Assembly: GCA_002502095.1 (NCBI GenBank)
Contig: DAPJ01000018.1
Location: 1-47,953 of the forward strand
DNA length: 47,953 bases
Direction of reading: 5' to 3'
Source of the DNA: Euryarchaeota archaeon UBA62
GTDB taxonomy: Archaea; Thermoplasmatota; Poseidoniia; Poseidoniales; Thalassarchaeaceae
This document shows, one piece after another, positions 1-7,564 of the stretch (positions are counted from its first letter, which is position 1; each line of letters begins with the position of its first letter). The notes under the pieces were generated by a model that was not told where the DNA came from, did not search any database, and saw only the letters and a program-made list of their open reading frames with translations. The position numbers and the translations under genes are program-made.

Positions 1-129
1 CCCCCTCCTTCTGCGTCCTACGTTACTGACAAGACTTGGACAATGCTAATTTTCGTCATAGCTTCGATTTTAGTGGCCCCCAGTGTCGTTGAAGCATTCC
101 AGAGTAAGCAATCAACTGAAGAGGAATAA
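1..129 (+). CDS. C-terminal end of a membrane-anchored protein (5' truncated)
   Basis: Frame 1 is open from the first base to a TAA at 127-129 and encodes 42 residues. They start proline-rich (PPPSAS), continue through a hydrophobic stretch of about 18 residues (roughly residues 15-32, starting MLIFVIAS), and end in a short polar tail, QSKQSTEEE. This looks like a proline-rich linker, one transmembrane anchor and a cytoplasmic tail. The stop abuts exactly the stop of the convergent site-2 protease at 130, a junction style repeated across this window, which supports the reading. The function cannot be judged from this fragment. Confidence 0.6.
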   Translation, partial: PPPSASYVTDKTWTMLIFVIASILVAPSVVEAFQSKQSTEEE

Positions 130-1647
130 TCACACAATAAGCATCAGAATTGGGATCACTACTACAACGAGCATAGCTATCGTAGTGAGTCCACTGATTG
201 TCCCTGCCAGCTTCTCCACTCTCAGTGGATTGCTACCTCTCATAACAATAGACAGAATAGAATGTGTCCCATCTTTCACCATGTGACCTCCATCAAATGG
301 AATTATCGGCAGTAGATTTAGGAATCCCAATAGGAAATTAACCCAAATCAACCAGAAAATGAAGTCAAATAGAGATAGCACCGTTCCCGTGCCCAACGGG
401 GACAGGATGAAATCATCATCCACCTCCAACATCATTCTCTCATGGATGTTCATGGTCTGCCCATCGTAAGACATCGGCGTTCCAAGCATCGAAAGAGGAG
501 TTAGAGTAACAATCACAATCTTTTCCAGACTAGAATATCTATCATCGAAAATGACTGAAAATTGATCTGTTTGGAATGTACCAGATCTCGGATAACTAAC
601 ACCCAGAAAAGCCTCACCTTCTTCAATTCCATAGGAATCTAGTACCTCATTAGTCTCCGATAAACAGTCAACATCTCCTTCGCATTGATCAAGATAGTAC
701 TGCCTCTTATCTCCCAATGTTACTGGAATTTCAGTACTAATCCCCCACTCTCCCTCTTCTGCAGAATACGGAATGACTGTGAAAATAATGATATCACCAG
801 CATCAAGTGAATCCATCTGAAGAGAAAAAGAATCGTAGTCTGGAACCTCAATTCCATCAACATGAGTGATTATGTCATATGGCATTATTCCCGCTTCATC
901 AGCACCTCCCTCGTCAATAATCGCTATTGCGTGGATCCCAGGGTTGGATGCCACAAATCCAGTCGATACAAATCCTAGAATAACTAGGAAAATGAAGGTA
1001 GCAACCAGATTAATTGCCGGACCTGCAGCGAAGAGGCGCAATCTCTCTCTTCTCGGGGCCATATTCATGTCCATATGTTCAGGCTCCGCAAACGCGCCCA
1101 CTGGAATGGGGCCTGCTACAAGCAGGCCGAAACTCTTCACTTCCATCCCATGTGCTCTAGCCTGAATTCCATGGCTGTATTCATGAATCAGAAGTGTAAA
1201 CACAAGAGCTAGTGCTGGCCACCAGAACGGGACAAAGCTGGTCACCCCTGGAATGAATAGAATATCCGTAGCCGGTAAGGAGCCCTGAGGAGGAGAATTC
1301 ATAGATGATACAAATGCAAAAATCATCAAGAAAACCACACCGAACATGACCAAGAAACACAACCAAATTGAAAACTCACCGAAAAGCCTCCAAAATTTCC
1401 TATTCTTGGATATGTATTCCAGAAAAACCCTGCCTCTCGAGGTTCTTATCATCAAAACAATCCCAAGAACTCTTTCAAGATTCCACATTTCTAGGTAACC
1501 ATAATATTCCAAGTAAAGTAGTGATAAATACCATCCAGAAAGGGCAATAACAGCCCAAAGAGGAAGTATTCCATATAGGAGAAGAATCGATAAAATCAAT
1601 ATTGGATAGATGGGGATCTTGACTCCCGCTTCTCCATCCATATGCAT
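130..1647 (-). CDS. Site-2 protease family (M50) membrane metalloprotease with PDZ domain
   Basis: A 505-residue polytopic protein. The zinc-binding HExxH motif is HEYSH near residue 155, inside a hydrophobic segment. The second conserved M50 motif, NLLPIIPFDGGHM near residue 465, supplies the third zinc-ligand region. Between them lie a PDZ-like domain (about residues 240-300, including GGADEAGIMPYDII) and an extracytoplasmic insert. Several transmembrane helices flank the catalytic core, and two more hydrophobic helices precede HEYSH. Members cleave transmembrane substrates within the membrane, releasing regulators or clearing signal peptides; the substrate here is unknown. ATG at 1647 or 1641 could start translation. 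It is convergent with and abuts the gene ending at 129, and is divergent from the small coiled-coil gene at 1713. Confidence 0.9.
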   Translation of the reverse strand: MHMDGEAGVKIPIYPILILSILLLYGILPLWAVIALSGWYLSLLYLEYYGYLEMWNLERVLGIVLMIRTSRGRVFLEYISKNRKFWRLFGEFSIWLCFLVMFGVVFLMIFAFVSSMNSPPQGSLPATDILFIPGVTSFVPFWWPALALVFTLLIHEYSHGIQARAHGMEVKSFGLLVAGPIPVGAFAEPEHMDMNMAPRRERLRLFAAGPAINLVATFIFLVILGFVSTGFVASNPGIHAIAIIDEGGADEAGIMPYDIITHVDGIEVPDYDSFSLQMDSLDAGDIIIFTVIPYSAEEGEWGISTEIPVTLGDKRQYYLDQCEGDVDCLSETNEVLDSYGIEEGEAFLGVSYPRSGTFQTDQFSVIFDDRYSSLEKIVIVTLTPLSMLGTPMSYDGQTMNIHERMMLEVDDDFILSPLGTGTVLSLFDFIFWLIWVNFLLGFLNLLPIIPFDGGHMVKDGTHSILSIVMRGSNPLRVEKLAGTISGLTTIAMLVVVVIPILMLIV

Positions 1648-1712
1648 GACAATACTCCCTTCCTATTCAACTTGCGTCCTACAAAAACCCACATTAATGA
1701 CAATCTAGACGC

Positions 1713-1904
1713 ATGCACATGTCGGACAATTTACATGGAGATTCTCCTACTCGCAATTACTCCAGAGAATTGGACTCACTAAGAAGAGAACGAGACAGTA
1801 TTAAGAGAATTTTATCTCAGGCAAATCTAGAAGAATTGAGTAATGAATTAGAGAAGATCAACAGCTCAATTACTGAGATTGAAAGAGAGTTTGCAGGCAA
1901 CTAG
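1713..1904 (+). CDS. Small coiled-coil protein, unknown function
   Basis: A 63-residue, highly charged protein. Residues 15-60 form a heptad-like helix (SLRRERDSIKRIL, then LEELSNELEKINSSITEIE) predicted to make a coiled coil; there are no cysteines or membrane segments. ATG codons at 1713 and 1719 are both possible starts. The stop TAG shares the four-base palindrome CTAG (1901-1904) with the stop of the convergent resolvase-like gene. I do not recognise a family. A prefoldin-like or adaptor role would be a guess. Confidence 0.6.
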   Translation: MHMSDNLHGDSPTRNYSRELDSLRRERDSIKRILSQANLEELSNELEKINSSITEIEREFAGN

Positions 1905-2497
1905 TTAGAAATTAAAGTCTCCAAGCTCGGTATTACAGAGCTACTAGGAAAACTATCAACAGATGTCCTTGCACCATCAGATTTGCAAACAAGAGACAAG
2001 AATCTATGCAGAGGCATTCCCTTATCCCAGTCAAGATATTCTTTACCATTCCTAGTGAGAGGAAGTGAAGGAATACTACGAGATAAATGACGTAGCTTAC
2101 CACTTAGCCCATCTACCTCGACTTTCATTATTCTCCAACTGTCTCCTCTTACTCCCTTAAGTCTGTAGGCATAAAGTGGAAGAAGGCCACATCTATTCCC
2201 GACATCTCTCAATGACTCCAGCTGATCAAAAGTTCTTCCTGAAAGATACAGCTTTTTGGATTTTGATGATTTGACCTCAATGGGGAAGCAAATATCTCCC
2301 CTCAGAGCTAGTAAATCCCCCGTTCCCTCTGAACCGCTACCCGGAGCTCTGACTACTAAGAATGGCCTATTTGTTACTTTCATGACCTGTGTTCGTTCTA
2401 TCTCAGAACATGATTTTGTTACAGCCCTAACTCCTTTAATCTCTCCAGCTAGAACCGAACGAAGCTCCCTCTCATACGCGCTACCTATGCTTCCCAT
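1901..2497 (-). CDS. hjc: Hjc-like archaeal Holliday-junction resolvase / PD-(D/E)XK nuclease with C-terminal extension
   Basis: The first 90 residues follow the archaeal Hjc pattern: GSAYERELRSVL at the N-terminus with the conserved acidic residue (E9), then RAPGSGS (residues 50-56), then D61 in GDLLALRGD, then E74-V-K76 in FPIEVKSSK. These match the E...D...ExK metal-binding set of Hjc, which cuts four-way junctions during recombination. It differs from typical Hjc (about 120-145 residues) in having an insert between helix 1 and the SGS loop and a further 100 residues at the C-terminus with no recognised domain. Catalytic residues appear intact. It could instead be a related nuclease with another DNA substrate. 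It has an ATG start and a 44-base gap to the macro-domain gene upstream. Confidence 0.75.
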   Translation of the reverse strand: MGSIGSAYERELRSVLAGEIKGVRAVTKSCSEIERTQVMKVTNRPFLVVRAPGSGSEGTGDLLALRGDICFPIEVKSSKSKKLYLSGRTFDQLESLRDVGNRCGLLPLYAYRLKGVRGDSWRIMKVEVDGLSGKLRHLSRSIPSLPLTRNGKEYLDWDKGMPLHRFLSLVCKSDGARTSVDSFPSSSVIPSLETLISN

Positions 2498-2541
2498 GCA
2501 ACTATTGTATTCTCAGGGTTAATGAGGACATTGGTCCAACG

Positions 2542-3249
2542 CTACTTTATCTTGCCCTTTCGGAAATCCCTAGTCCTATCTACACCTGGAAACTGGTCCT
2601 CGCTTTCACGATAAACTGTCTTCATATTATTCAGGAAATTGACCTCATCAGTTACAATCAGAACCATCCTGACTCCGGGATCCTCTTCTCTATCCATCCA
2701 ATCAAGGATTATTTCCATGGTCATACGGGCCCCTTCTCTATGGGGATAAGCGAAAACATCCATTCCAAGTGGGGGCGTGACCAATGTCTCACGAGATTTA
2801 ATCTTAGAAATCTCCTCAAACATTGCATTGTACGAGTTAACTAGTAGCTCCCTCCTGAAATTATCTTGATTTGGCCTTCGACAGTCGGGACCTACAACAT
2901 GAACAAGATATTCTGCGGGCAGATTGAACCCTGGAGTAGTTACAGCTTCACCCACTCCACATGGTTGCTTACCCTCCTTTCTTCTCTCTACAGCAATTTC
3001 TGTGCACCTAGCTCTTAACTCCTCACCGGCAGCTAATTGCATCTTTTCGTCGAGGCCCTCTCTTCCTGCTAATCTATTATTGGCAGGAATGACCATCACA
3101 TCCCCCTCTACTCTGATGATATTACCAAACTGGACTCTTACCTGTCCATGGCGGCACTCTCTCACGATTATTGTCTCCGCCATATCATGACAAGGAGGGT
3201 CATCTGATAAGTAACCATCGACAAGAATCAGGACTCGTAATCGATGCAT
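2542..3249 (-). CDS. Macro-domain protein (ADP-ribose-binding type)
   Basis: A 235-residue protein whose core resembles a macro domain: VEGDVMVIPANNRLAGREGLD (about residues 47-67) aligns with the family GDI...D.IVNAAN..L..GGGVD motif, HVVGPD near residue 117 with the HAVGP strand, and TPPLGMDVFAYPHREGA near residue 160 with the PAISTGVYGYP loop that contacts the distal ribose. Such domains bind or hydrolyse ADP-ribose groups or O-acetyl-ADP-ribose. The GGG of the phosphate loop is altered to GRE, so hydrolase activity is uncertain. An internal ATG at 3183 (MAETII) is an equally plausible start and would leave a roomier divergent promoter to the Lrp-like gene. Confidence 0.8.
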   Translation of the reverse strand: MHRLRVLILVDGYLSDDPPCHDMAETIIVRECRHGQVRVQFGNIIRVEGDVMVIPANNRLAGREGLDEKMQLAAGEELRARCTEIAVERRKEGKQPCGVGEAVTTPGFNLPAEYLVHVVGPDCRRPNQDNFRRELLVNSYNAMFEEISKIKSRETLVTPPLGMDVFAYPHREGARMTMEIILDWMDREEDPGVRMVLIVTDEVNFLNNMKTVYRESEDQFPGVDRTRDFRKGKIK

Positions 3250-3277
3250 TCATTCGATAATGCCTACTAGGAAGGGC

Positions 3278-3511
3278 ATGTCCTCCGGGTATGTGCTAGT
3301 GAATGTTGAGCCAGGAAGCGAATCAGACGTCCACAAAGTTGCTTTGTCATTAGATTGTGTAACAGATGCGAATATGCTTTTTGGGGACTATGATCTGATT
3401 GTGAAAATAGAGGCTTCCAGTATGGGAGAAATTGCTCGACATGTTGTAGAATCTATCAGAGCAATACCTGGAGTGGCCAATACTAAGACTCTCGCCTGTG
3501 CAGAAATGTAA
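3278..3511 (+). CDS. Stand-alone Lrp/AsnC ligand-binding (RAM) domain protein
   Basis: About 77 residues of alpha-beta sandwich matching the C-terminal effector domain of Lrp/AsnC regulators: SGYVLVNVEPGSESDV, then ANMLFGDYDLIVKIEA, then IRAIPGVANTKTLACAEM. There is no helix-turn-helix upstream, so it is a single-domain (SRAM-like) protein. Such proteins form dimers and higher rings that sense amino acids or modulate full-length Lrp proteins. The ATG at 3278 follows a purine-rich AGGAAGGG; an upstream in-frame ATG at 3260 would add six residues. It is followed by a small hairpin and a T-run. Confidence 0.8.
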   Translation: MSSGYVLVNVEPGSESDVHKVALSLDCVTDANMLFGDYDLIVKIEASSMGEIARHVVESIRAIPGVANTKTLACAEM

Positions 3512-3532
3512 CGCTCGTGAATATAAAAAACC

Positions 3533-3561
3533 CCTCAATGAGGCTCAGTAACTCTTTTTTT
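3533..3561 (+). terminator. Possible terminator after the Lrp-like gene
   Basis: A short palindrome, CCTCAATGAGG at 3533-3543, is followed by a run of seven T at 3555-3561. Archaeal polymerase stops mainly at T-runs, so this can end the Lrp-like transcript before the MC1 gene. The stem is only four to five base pairs, so the T-run is the stronger element. Confidence 0.4.
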
Positions 3562-3601
3562 ACCCAATAACTTCATTATCTCAGTAAATCACCAAACAAG
3601 C

Positions 3602-3607
3602 GGAGGT
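3602..3607 (+). promoter_or_regulatory. Strong ribosome binding site for MC1
   Basis: GGAGGT lies nine bases before the ATG at 3617. It is one of the best Shine-Dalgarno matches in the window, as expected for an abundant chromatin protein. Confidence 0.6.
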
Positions 3608-3616
3608 ATACTGAAA

Positions 3617-3880
3617 ATGTCAGGAAAGAAGTACTTCGTACTAATGGAGAATGGAGAGGACACAAGCCAGGTGTTTGTCAACAGTCAACCAAGAGGAGCC
3701 GCGCTCAAAGCGGCCCGAAGGGGACACACAAACATCGATTTGAGAGAGCGAGGCACCAATAGAGTGCACTGCTTCGAAGGCTGGAGGACTCTCGAATCCA
3801 AAGGCGCAGGCGGTCCAGCTTACCTTCCAGATAAGATCTGGAAGGCTAACGTCAAGAAGACCGGTATTAAGCGTCTTTAG
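3617..3880 (+). CDS. MC1 family chromosomal protein (DNA-bending architectural protein)
   Basis: An 87-residue basic protein matching the archaeal MC1 family along its whole length: KKYFVLMENGEDTSQVF, the QPRGAALKAARRG helix, the LRERGTNRVHCFEGW hairpin and the C-terminal PAYLPDKIWKANVKK arm all have counterparts in methanosarcinal MC1. MC1 is a monomer that binds double-stranded DNA through an arched beta-sheet face and bends it sharply, acting as a nucleoid protein. The size is normal. It has its own strong ribosome binding site and a 105-base upstream region, consistent with a stand-alone, highly expressed gene. It is convergent with sdhB, with a 51-base gap. Confidence 0.9.
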   Translation: MSGKKYFVLMENGEDTSQVFVNSQPRGAALKAARRGHTNIDLRERGTNRVHCFEGWRTLESKGAGGPAYLPDKIWKANVKKTGIKRL

Positions 3881-3931
3881 GACTTAAAGAAGCTAGATCA
3901 ATCTAGTCCCAATGTGAATTATCTCAGTTGC

Positions 3932-4699
3932 CTAGCTTCTGAGACCGAGCTTTTTGCCAATCATCGCAATTGGATCATAGAATTCCGTAACCACTCTCTC
4001 CTTTAGTGGTATTATCGCGTTGTCGGTAATATTTATTCCAGCAGGACAGACTTCTGTACAGCATTTTGTGATATTGCAGTAACCTATTCCAAAGTCATCT
4101 TTAATCTCTGGAATCCTACTCTTCTCGTCCAATGGATGCATCTCTAAACTCGCCAGTCTGACAAAGAATCTCGGACCAGCGAATTCATCGAACTTCTGAT
4201 GCTCTCTCATCACATGACATGTGTTGACGCACAACATGCACTCAATACAAGAGCGGAACTCCTGTACTCTGTCCGCTTCTTTTTGTGAGAACACCCAATC
4301 CTTCTCTTCTGGCCCACTTATTGGTGAAATCTTTCTATCTGTCTGATATGCCCAAGAAGTATCAGTCACCAAATCCTTGACTAATGGAAATGTCTGCATT
4401 GGTTTGACTACAACTGCCTCACCTTCAGGAGTCTCTTCTAGTATCTCATCCATTCTAGTCATACACATCAATCTGGACTTTCCATTTACTTCAGCACTGC
4501 AAGATCCACACTTGCCAGCCTTACAATTCCATCTACAAGCCAGATCAGGAGCAAATTCAGCTTGAATAGAATGAATTGCATCAAGAACCACCATTCCTTC
4601 ATCAAGTTCGATGGTGTAGTCAATCATTTTCCCAAAAGGGTCCCCATCTTGGTCCGGTTCTCCCCTGAATACACTAAATGTCACAGCTCCCAAAATCAC
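3932..4699 (-). CDS. sdhB: Succinate dehydrogenase iron-sulfur subunit
   Basis: A 255-residue SdhB/FrdB protein that carries electrons from flavin to quinone. The N-terminal [2Fe-2S] domain has C59, C64, C67 and C79. The C-terminal domain has CIECMLCVNTC (C151, C154, C157, C161) and C208, C213 or C214 and C218 (GYCNITKCCTEVCPAG), which supply the [4Fe-4S] and [3Fe-4S] ligands. All clusters therefore look complete. The gene starts with GTG at 4699, inside a GTGA overlap with the sdhA stop, so translation is likely coupled to the flavoprotein. It is last in the sdhC-sdhA-sdhB operon. Confidence 0.95.
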   Translation of the reverse strand: MILGAVTFSVFRGEPDQDGDPFGKMIDYTIELDEGMVVLDAIHSIQAEFAPDLACRWNCKAGKCGSCSAEVNGKSRLMCMTRMDEILEETPEGEAVVVKPMQTFPLVKDLVTDTSWAYQTDRKISPISGPEEKDWVFSQKEADRVQEFRSCIECMLCVNTCHVMREHQKFDEFAGPRFFVRLASLEMHPLDEKSRIPEIKDDFGIGYCNITKCCTEVCPAGINITDNAIIPLKERVVTEFYDPIAMIGKKLGLRS

Positions 4700-6537
4700 T
4701 CCTCCTCATGCAAGTCATCAGAATCAAGTAATTTTCTTAATTCTGAGGGAATTGGTGGATAGGTAATAAAACTAATATCCATTTCTCCTTCATCGTTCAT
4801 CGAAATAACACTGTTCACCTTTCCCCAATGTGAGTGATCTGGAATAGGGAAGTCTTCCCTTGTATGGCCACCCCGACTCTCCTCTCTTTTGAGGGCGGCC
4901 AGAGTGCACATCCTACTGACGTCTATCATAGCCCCAATTTCAAGGGATTGGTGCCATCCAGGATTGTAGGTCTTGCCACTCCCTCCGAACACATTCTTTC
5001 CCCTTTCTTCAAGAATATCAAGATCACTCAGCGCATCTTCGAGAAGAGATTTTGTTCTGATTATTCCAACCTTGTCCTGCATCATCTTTCTCAAATCGGA
5101 GACTACTGCTGCTGGATTCTCACCACCTTCTCTGAATAATGGAGCAAGAGTATCGTCAATTATCTCCTTAATTTCCGACTCAGGAATTTCCTTGAATTCT
5201 TGTATGTCTTTGGCAGAAGTGGCGGCATGCTCTCCTGCAATCTTCCCAAAAACAATCAGATCTGAAAGAGAGTTACCTCCAAGACGATTAGCTCCATGAA
5301 GCCCAGTAGCAGCTTCCCCTGCTGCATAAAGTCCCCCAATACAGGTTTCTTGTGTGTCAAAATTTACCTTAACGCCGCCCATGACGTAGTGAGCAGTAGG
5401 GCCCACTTCCATTGGTTCTTTGGTTATATCAACAGCTGCAAGCTCCTTGAACTGATGATACATTCCAGGAAGCTTCTTCTTGATTTCTTCTTCGTCCCTC
5501 CACGAAATATCAAGGTAAGCACCTCCATGCTCGGAAGCACGACCAGCAGCACGTTCACTATTGATTGCCTTAGCTACCACGTCTCTGGTAAGCAACTCTG
5601 GAGGCCTCCTCTTTGTAGCAAGCTTTCCAGCAATGACCTCCTCGACCCATGCCTCAGCTTCACCAATCGTATCGGCAAACTCATCCGCATACATCTCAGG
5701 AACATAATTGAACATGAATCTACTTCCTTCATTATTGAGAAGTTTTCCGCCTTCCCCACGAACTCCTTCGGTGACTAGTATTCCTTTGACTGACGGTGGC
5801 CAAATCATCCCGGTTGGATGGAACTGAATAAATTCCATATCTCCCATTTCTGCACCTGCCCAGTATGCCAAAGCATAACCTTCTCCTGTATACTCCCAAG
5901 ATCCAGAGCATATCTCCCAGCATCTGGTAGCACCTCCCGTGGCCAAAACAATTGATTTTGCTTTGAATACGTGAAGTGAACCATCGTTCCTACTGTAAGC
6001 GAAGCAACCAGTTACTCTGCCTTCCGACTTGAATATCTTTCTCACAGTGAACTCCATGAAAACATCCATTCCCATGTGTATTCCTCTTTGTTGTAGTGTC
6101 CTAATCAGCTCTAACCCAGTTGCATCTCCTATGTGGGCAAGTCTTGGATAGGTATGTCCACCAAAATTTCTCTGACTCGTAAGTCCAGAGGGAGTCCTAT
6201 CAAACACAGCTCCCCATTGCTCCAGTTCCCTAATTCTGTCAGGAGCTTGTTGTGCATGAATTCTGGCCATTCTCCAGTCATTCAGATATTTGCCACCTTT
6301 CATAGTGTCTCTGAAGTGTGTCTCCCATGAATCCCGCTCATCTTTGTTAGCTAGGGCAGCAGCGGCTCCTCCTTCGGCCATTACGGTATGTGCCTTGCCC
6401 AACATAGATTTGGAAATCATTGCAACCGTTGCACCTGATGAGCTAGCCTCTATTGCTGCACGAAGGCCGGCCCCTCCCGCTCCTATGATGACAACATCGT
6501 ATTCATGAATAGAGTAATCCTGATCCAAAACTACCAC
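4696..6537 (-). CDS. sdhA: Succinate dehydrogenase flavoprotein subunit
   Basis: A 613-residue catalytic subunit of complex II, oxidising succinate to fumarate in the TCA cycle. The FAD dinucleotide fold GAGGAG starts at residue 19, and the histidine for covalent flavin attachment is H50 in KAHTVMAEGG. Active-site segments are FIQFHPTG (H240), TEGVRGEGG (R260) and AHYVMGGVKVN near residue 370. The C-terminal helical domain contains the expected H-rich strand. The start is GTG, overlapping the end of the membrane-anchor gene by seven bases; its stop overlaps sdhB. Sequence alone does not separate succinate dehydrogenase from fumarate reductase direction. The covalent-FAD histidine and the aerobic context favour the former. 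Confidence 0.95.
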   Translation of the reverse strand: MVVLDQDYSIHEYDVVIIGAGGAGLRAAIEASSSGATVAMISKSMLGKAHTVMAEGGAAAALANKDERDSWETHFRDTMKGGKYLNDWRMARIHAQQAPDRIRELEQWGAVFDRTPSGLTSQRNFGGHTYPRLAHIGDATGLELIRTLQQRGIHMGMDVFMEFTVRKIFKSEGRVTGCFAYSRNDGSLHVFKAKSIVLATGGATRCWEICSGSWEYTGEGYALAYWAGAEMGDMEFIQFHPTGMIWPPSVKGILVTEGVRGEGGKLLNNEGSRFMFNYVPEMYADEFADTIGEAEAWVEEVIAGKLATKRRPPELLTRDVVAKAINSERAAGRASEHGGAYLDISWRDEEEIKKKLPGMYHQFKELAAVDITKEPMEVGPTAHYVMGGVKVNFDTQETCIGGLYAAGEAATGLHGANRLGGNSLSDLIVFGKIAGEHAATSAKDIQEFKEIPESEIKEIIDDTLAPLFREGGENPAAVVSDLRKMMQDKVGIIRTKSLLEDALSDLDILEERGKNVFGGSGKTYNPGWHQSLEIGAMIDVSRMCTLAALKREESRGGHTREDFPIPDHSHWGKVNSVISMNDEGEMDISFITYPPIPSELRKLLDSDDLHEEE

Positions 6538-7355
6538 TCCAATAAAATCCGATCTGAAATGAACTCCTCAGCCACCGCCCAGACAAACAAGTCCCCCAAG
6601 AAAACCATTGCAAGACTTGTCCAGAACCAGAATGCATGATGGACATTAACCCCGCTAACCCACCTGTAGATGGAACCGAAGATACCTGAAATGCCACCTC
6701 TCCATTGGTCCATCCCTCCTCCAAAAAGATGTCTGAAGGCATGACAGGAAGCCACATACATGAATAGAAGGAATGCTTCAATACCCAGTACCATTGTGCC
6801 AATGGATATAGCTCTGGAACCATCATCAAACCGTGTTGTTAGTATAACGTCATAGAATTTAACGGAAAGGACCAGTATAGCTAGGTAGAGCATGTATCTG
6901 TGAATATTGTTTAGGATAAACAGTCCCTTTTCTCCCTTGTAATCCACATTATAGCTGATCCCTGGTTTGGAAACCATACATCCAGTAGGATTCTGAAAGA
7001 AAGTCCTGTGGTATACTCTTCTCATGTAGTAGCAAGTCCCTCTGAATCCAAATGGGATCCATAGAATCAACATTGCTGAATTCATCCATCCGGGATGATT
7101 TGTAATGTGTAGCATATGTAGAACGTCAGGAGAAAATATTGGCGACGTCACCCTGTGATCATCATAATGTATACTTCCGTCCCACACTACAACTCTGAGT
7201 GCTGTGTAAATCAGCGCGGCAGTAAGTGCAACAGCCATCCATACTGGCTCCGTCCACCAGTAATCTATCCTATCAGTTCTCCCAAAACCTCTCTTCAGAG
7301 GAAGCTTGACATTAATGCCAAGCGAACTAAGATGGTCTCGGTCCCAGTTAGCCAT
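6531..7355 (-). CDS. sdhC: Succinate dehydrogenase membrane anchor, single five-helix cytochrome b type subunit
   Basis: A 274-residue protein with five hydrophobic segments, at about residues 37-57, 92-112, 148-168, 180-206 and 238-262. It directly precedes sdhA with a seven-base overlap. Histidines in or next to the helices (HMLHITNH around 80-87, H144, H202 and H206, and the HH pair near 238) are candidate haem ligands. No second anchor gene follows, so this one protein probably replaces the SdhC/SdhD pair, as in type B quinone reductases of about 200-260 residues. It is the first gene of the operon, with ATG at 7355 preceded by AGGG. Confidence 0.85.
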   Translation of the reverse strand: MANWDRDHLSSLGINVKLPLKRGFGRTDRIDYWWTEPVWMAVALTAALIYTALRVVVWDGSIHYDDHRVTSPIFSPDVLHMLHITNHPGWMNSAMLILWIPFGFRGTCYYMRRVYHRTFFQNPTGCMVSKPGISYNVDYKGEKGLFILNNIHRYMLYLAILVLSVKFYDVILTTRFDDGSRAISIGTMVLGIEAFLLFMYVASCHAFRHLFGGGMDQWRGGISGIFGSIYRWVSGVNVHHAFWFWTSLAMVFLGDLFVWAVAEEFISDRILLEW

Positions 7356-7456
7356 GGTAACCCTGTACCTAGGACACGGACGGGCCCCTTAAGCAATTGC
7401 TTCTGGCAAATTCCAATACACTCAACGTTGAAAGATGAAACTCTACTTGGAGAAAC

Positions 7457-7564
7457 ATGGATGAACACGGATTGGACACATCGGTTTGCTACAAATGTGG
7501 CTACCTACCAGGGGCTTGGCTTCCAGGCTTACCCTGTCCAGAATGTGGCGAGATACTTCTCTAA
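7457..7564 (+). CDS. 35-residue zinc-ribbon mini-protein
   Basis: A very short frame with only one possible ATG (7457), bounded upstream by an in-frame TGA at 7436. It encodes 35 residues with two CxxC knuckles, CYKCGY at residues 11-16 and CPECGE at 27-32. These are the spacing and flanking residues of a rubredoxin-like zinc ribbon. Its TAA shares CTAA (7561-7564) with the stop of the convergent aldehyde dehydrogenase gene, the same junction type seen for confirmed genes here, which argues against chance. Function unknown; zinc ribbons this small usually mediate protein or nucleic-acid contacts. Confidence 0.65.
   Translation: MDEHGLDTSVCYKCGYLPGAWLPGLPCPECGEILL

Noticed and set aside
5296..5778. 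Plus-strand open frame of 160 codons inside sdhA
   Set aside because: It is antisense to conserved SdhA coding sequence, and its translation has no conserved pattern.
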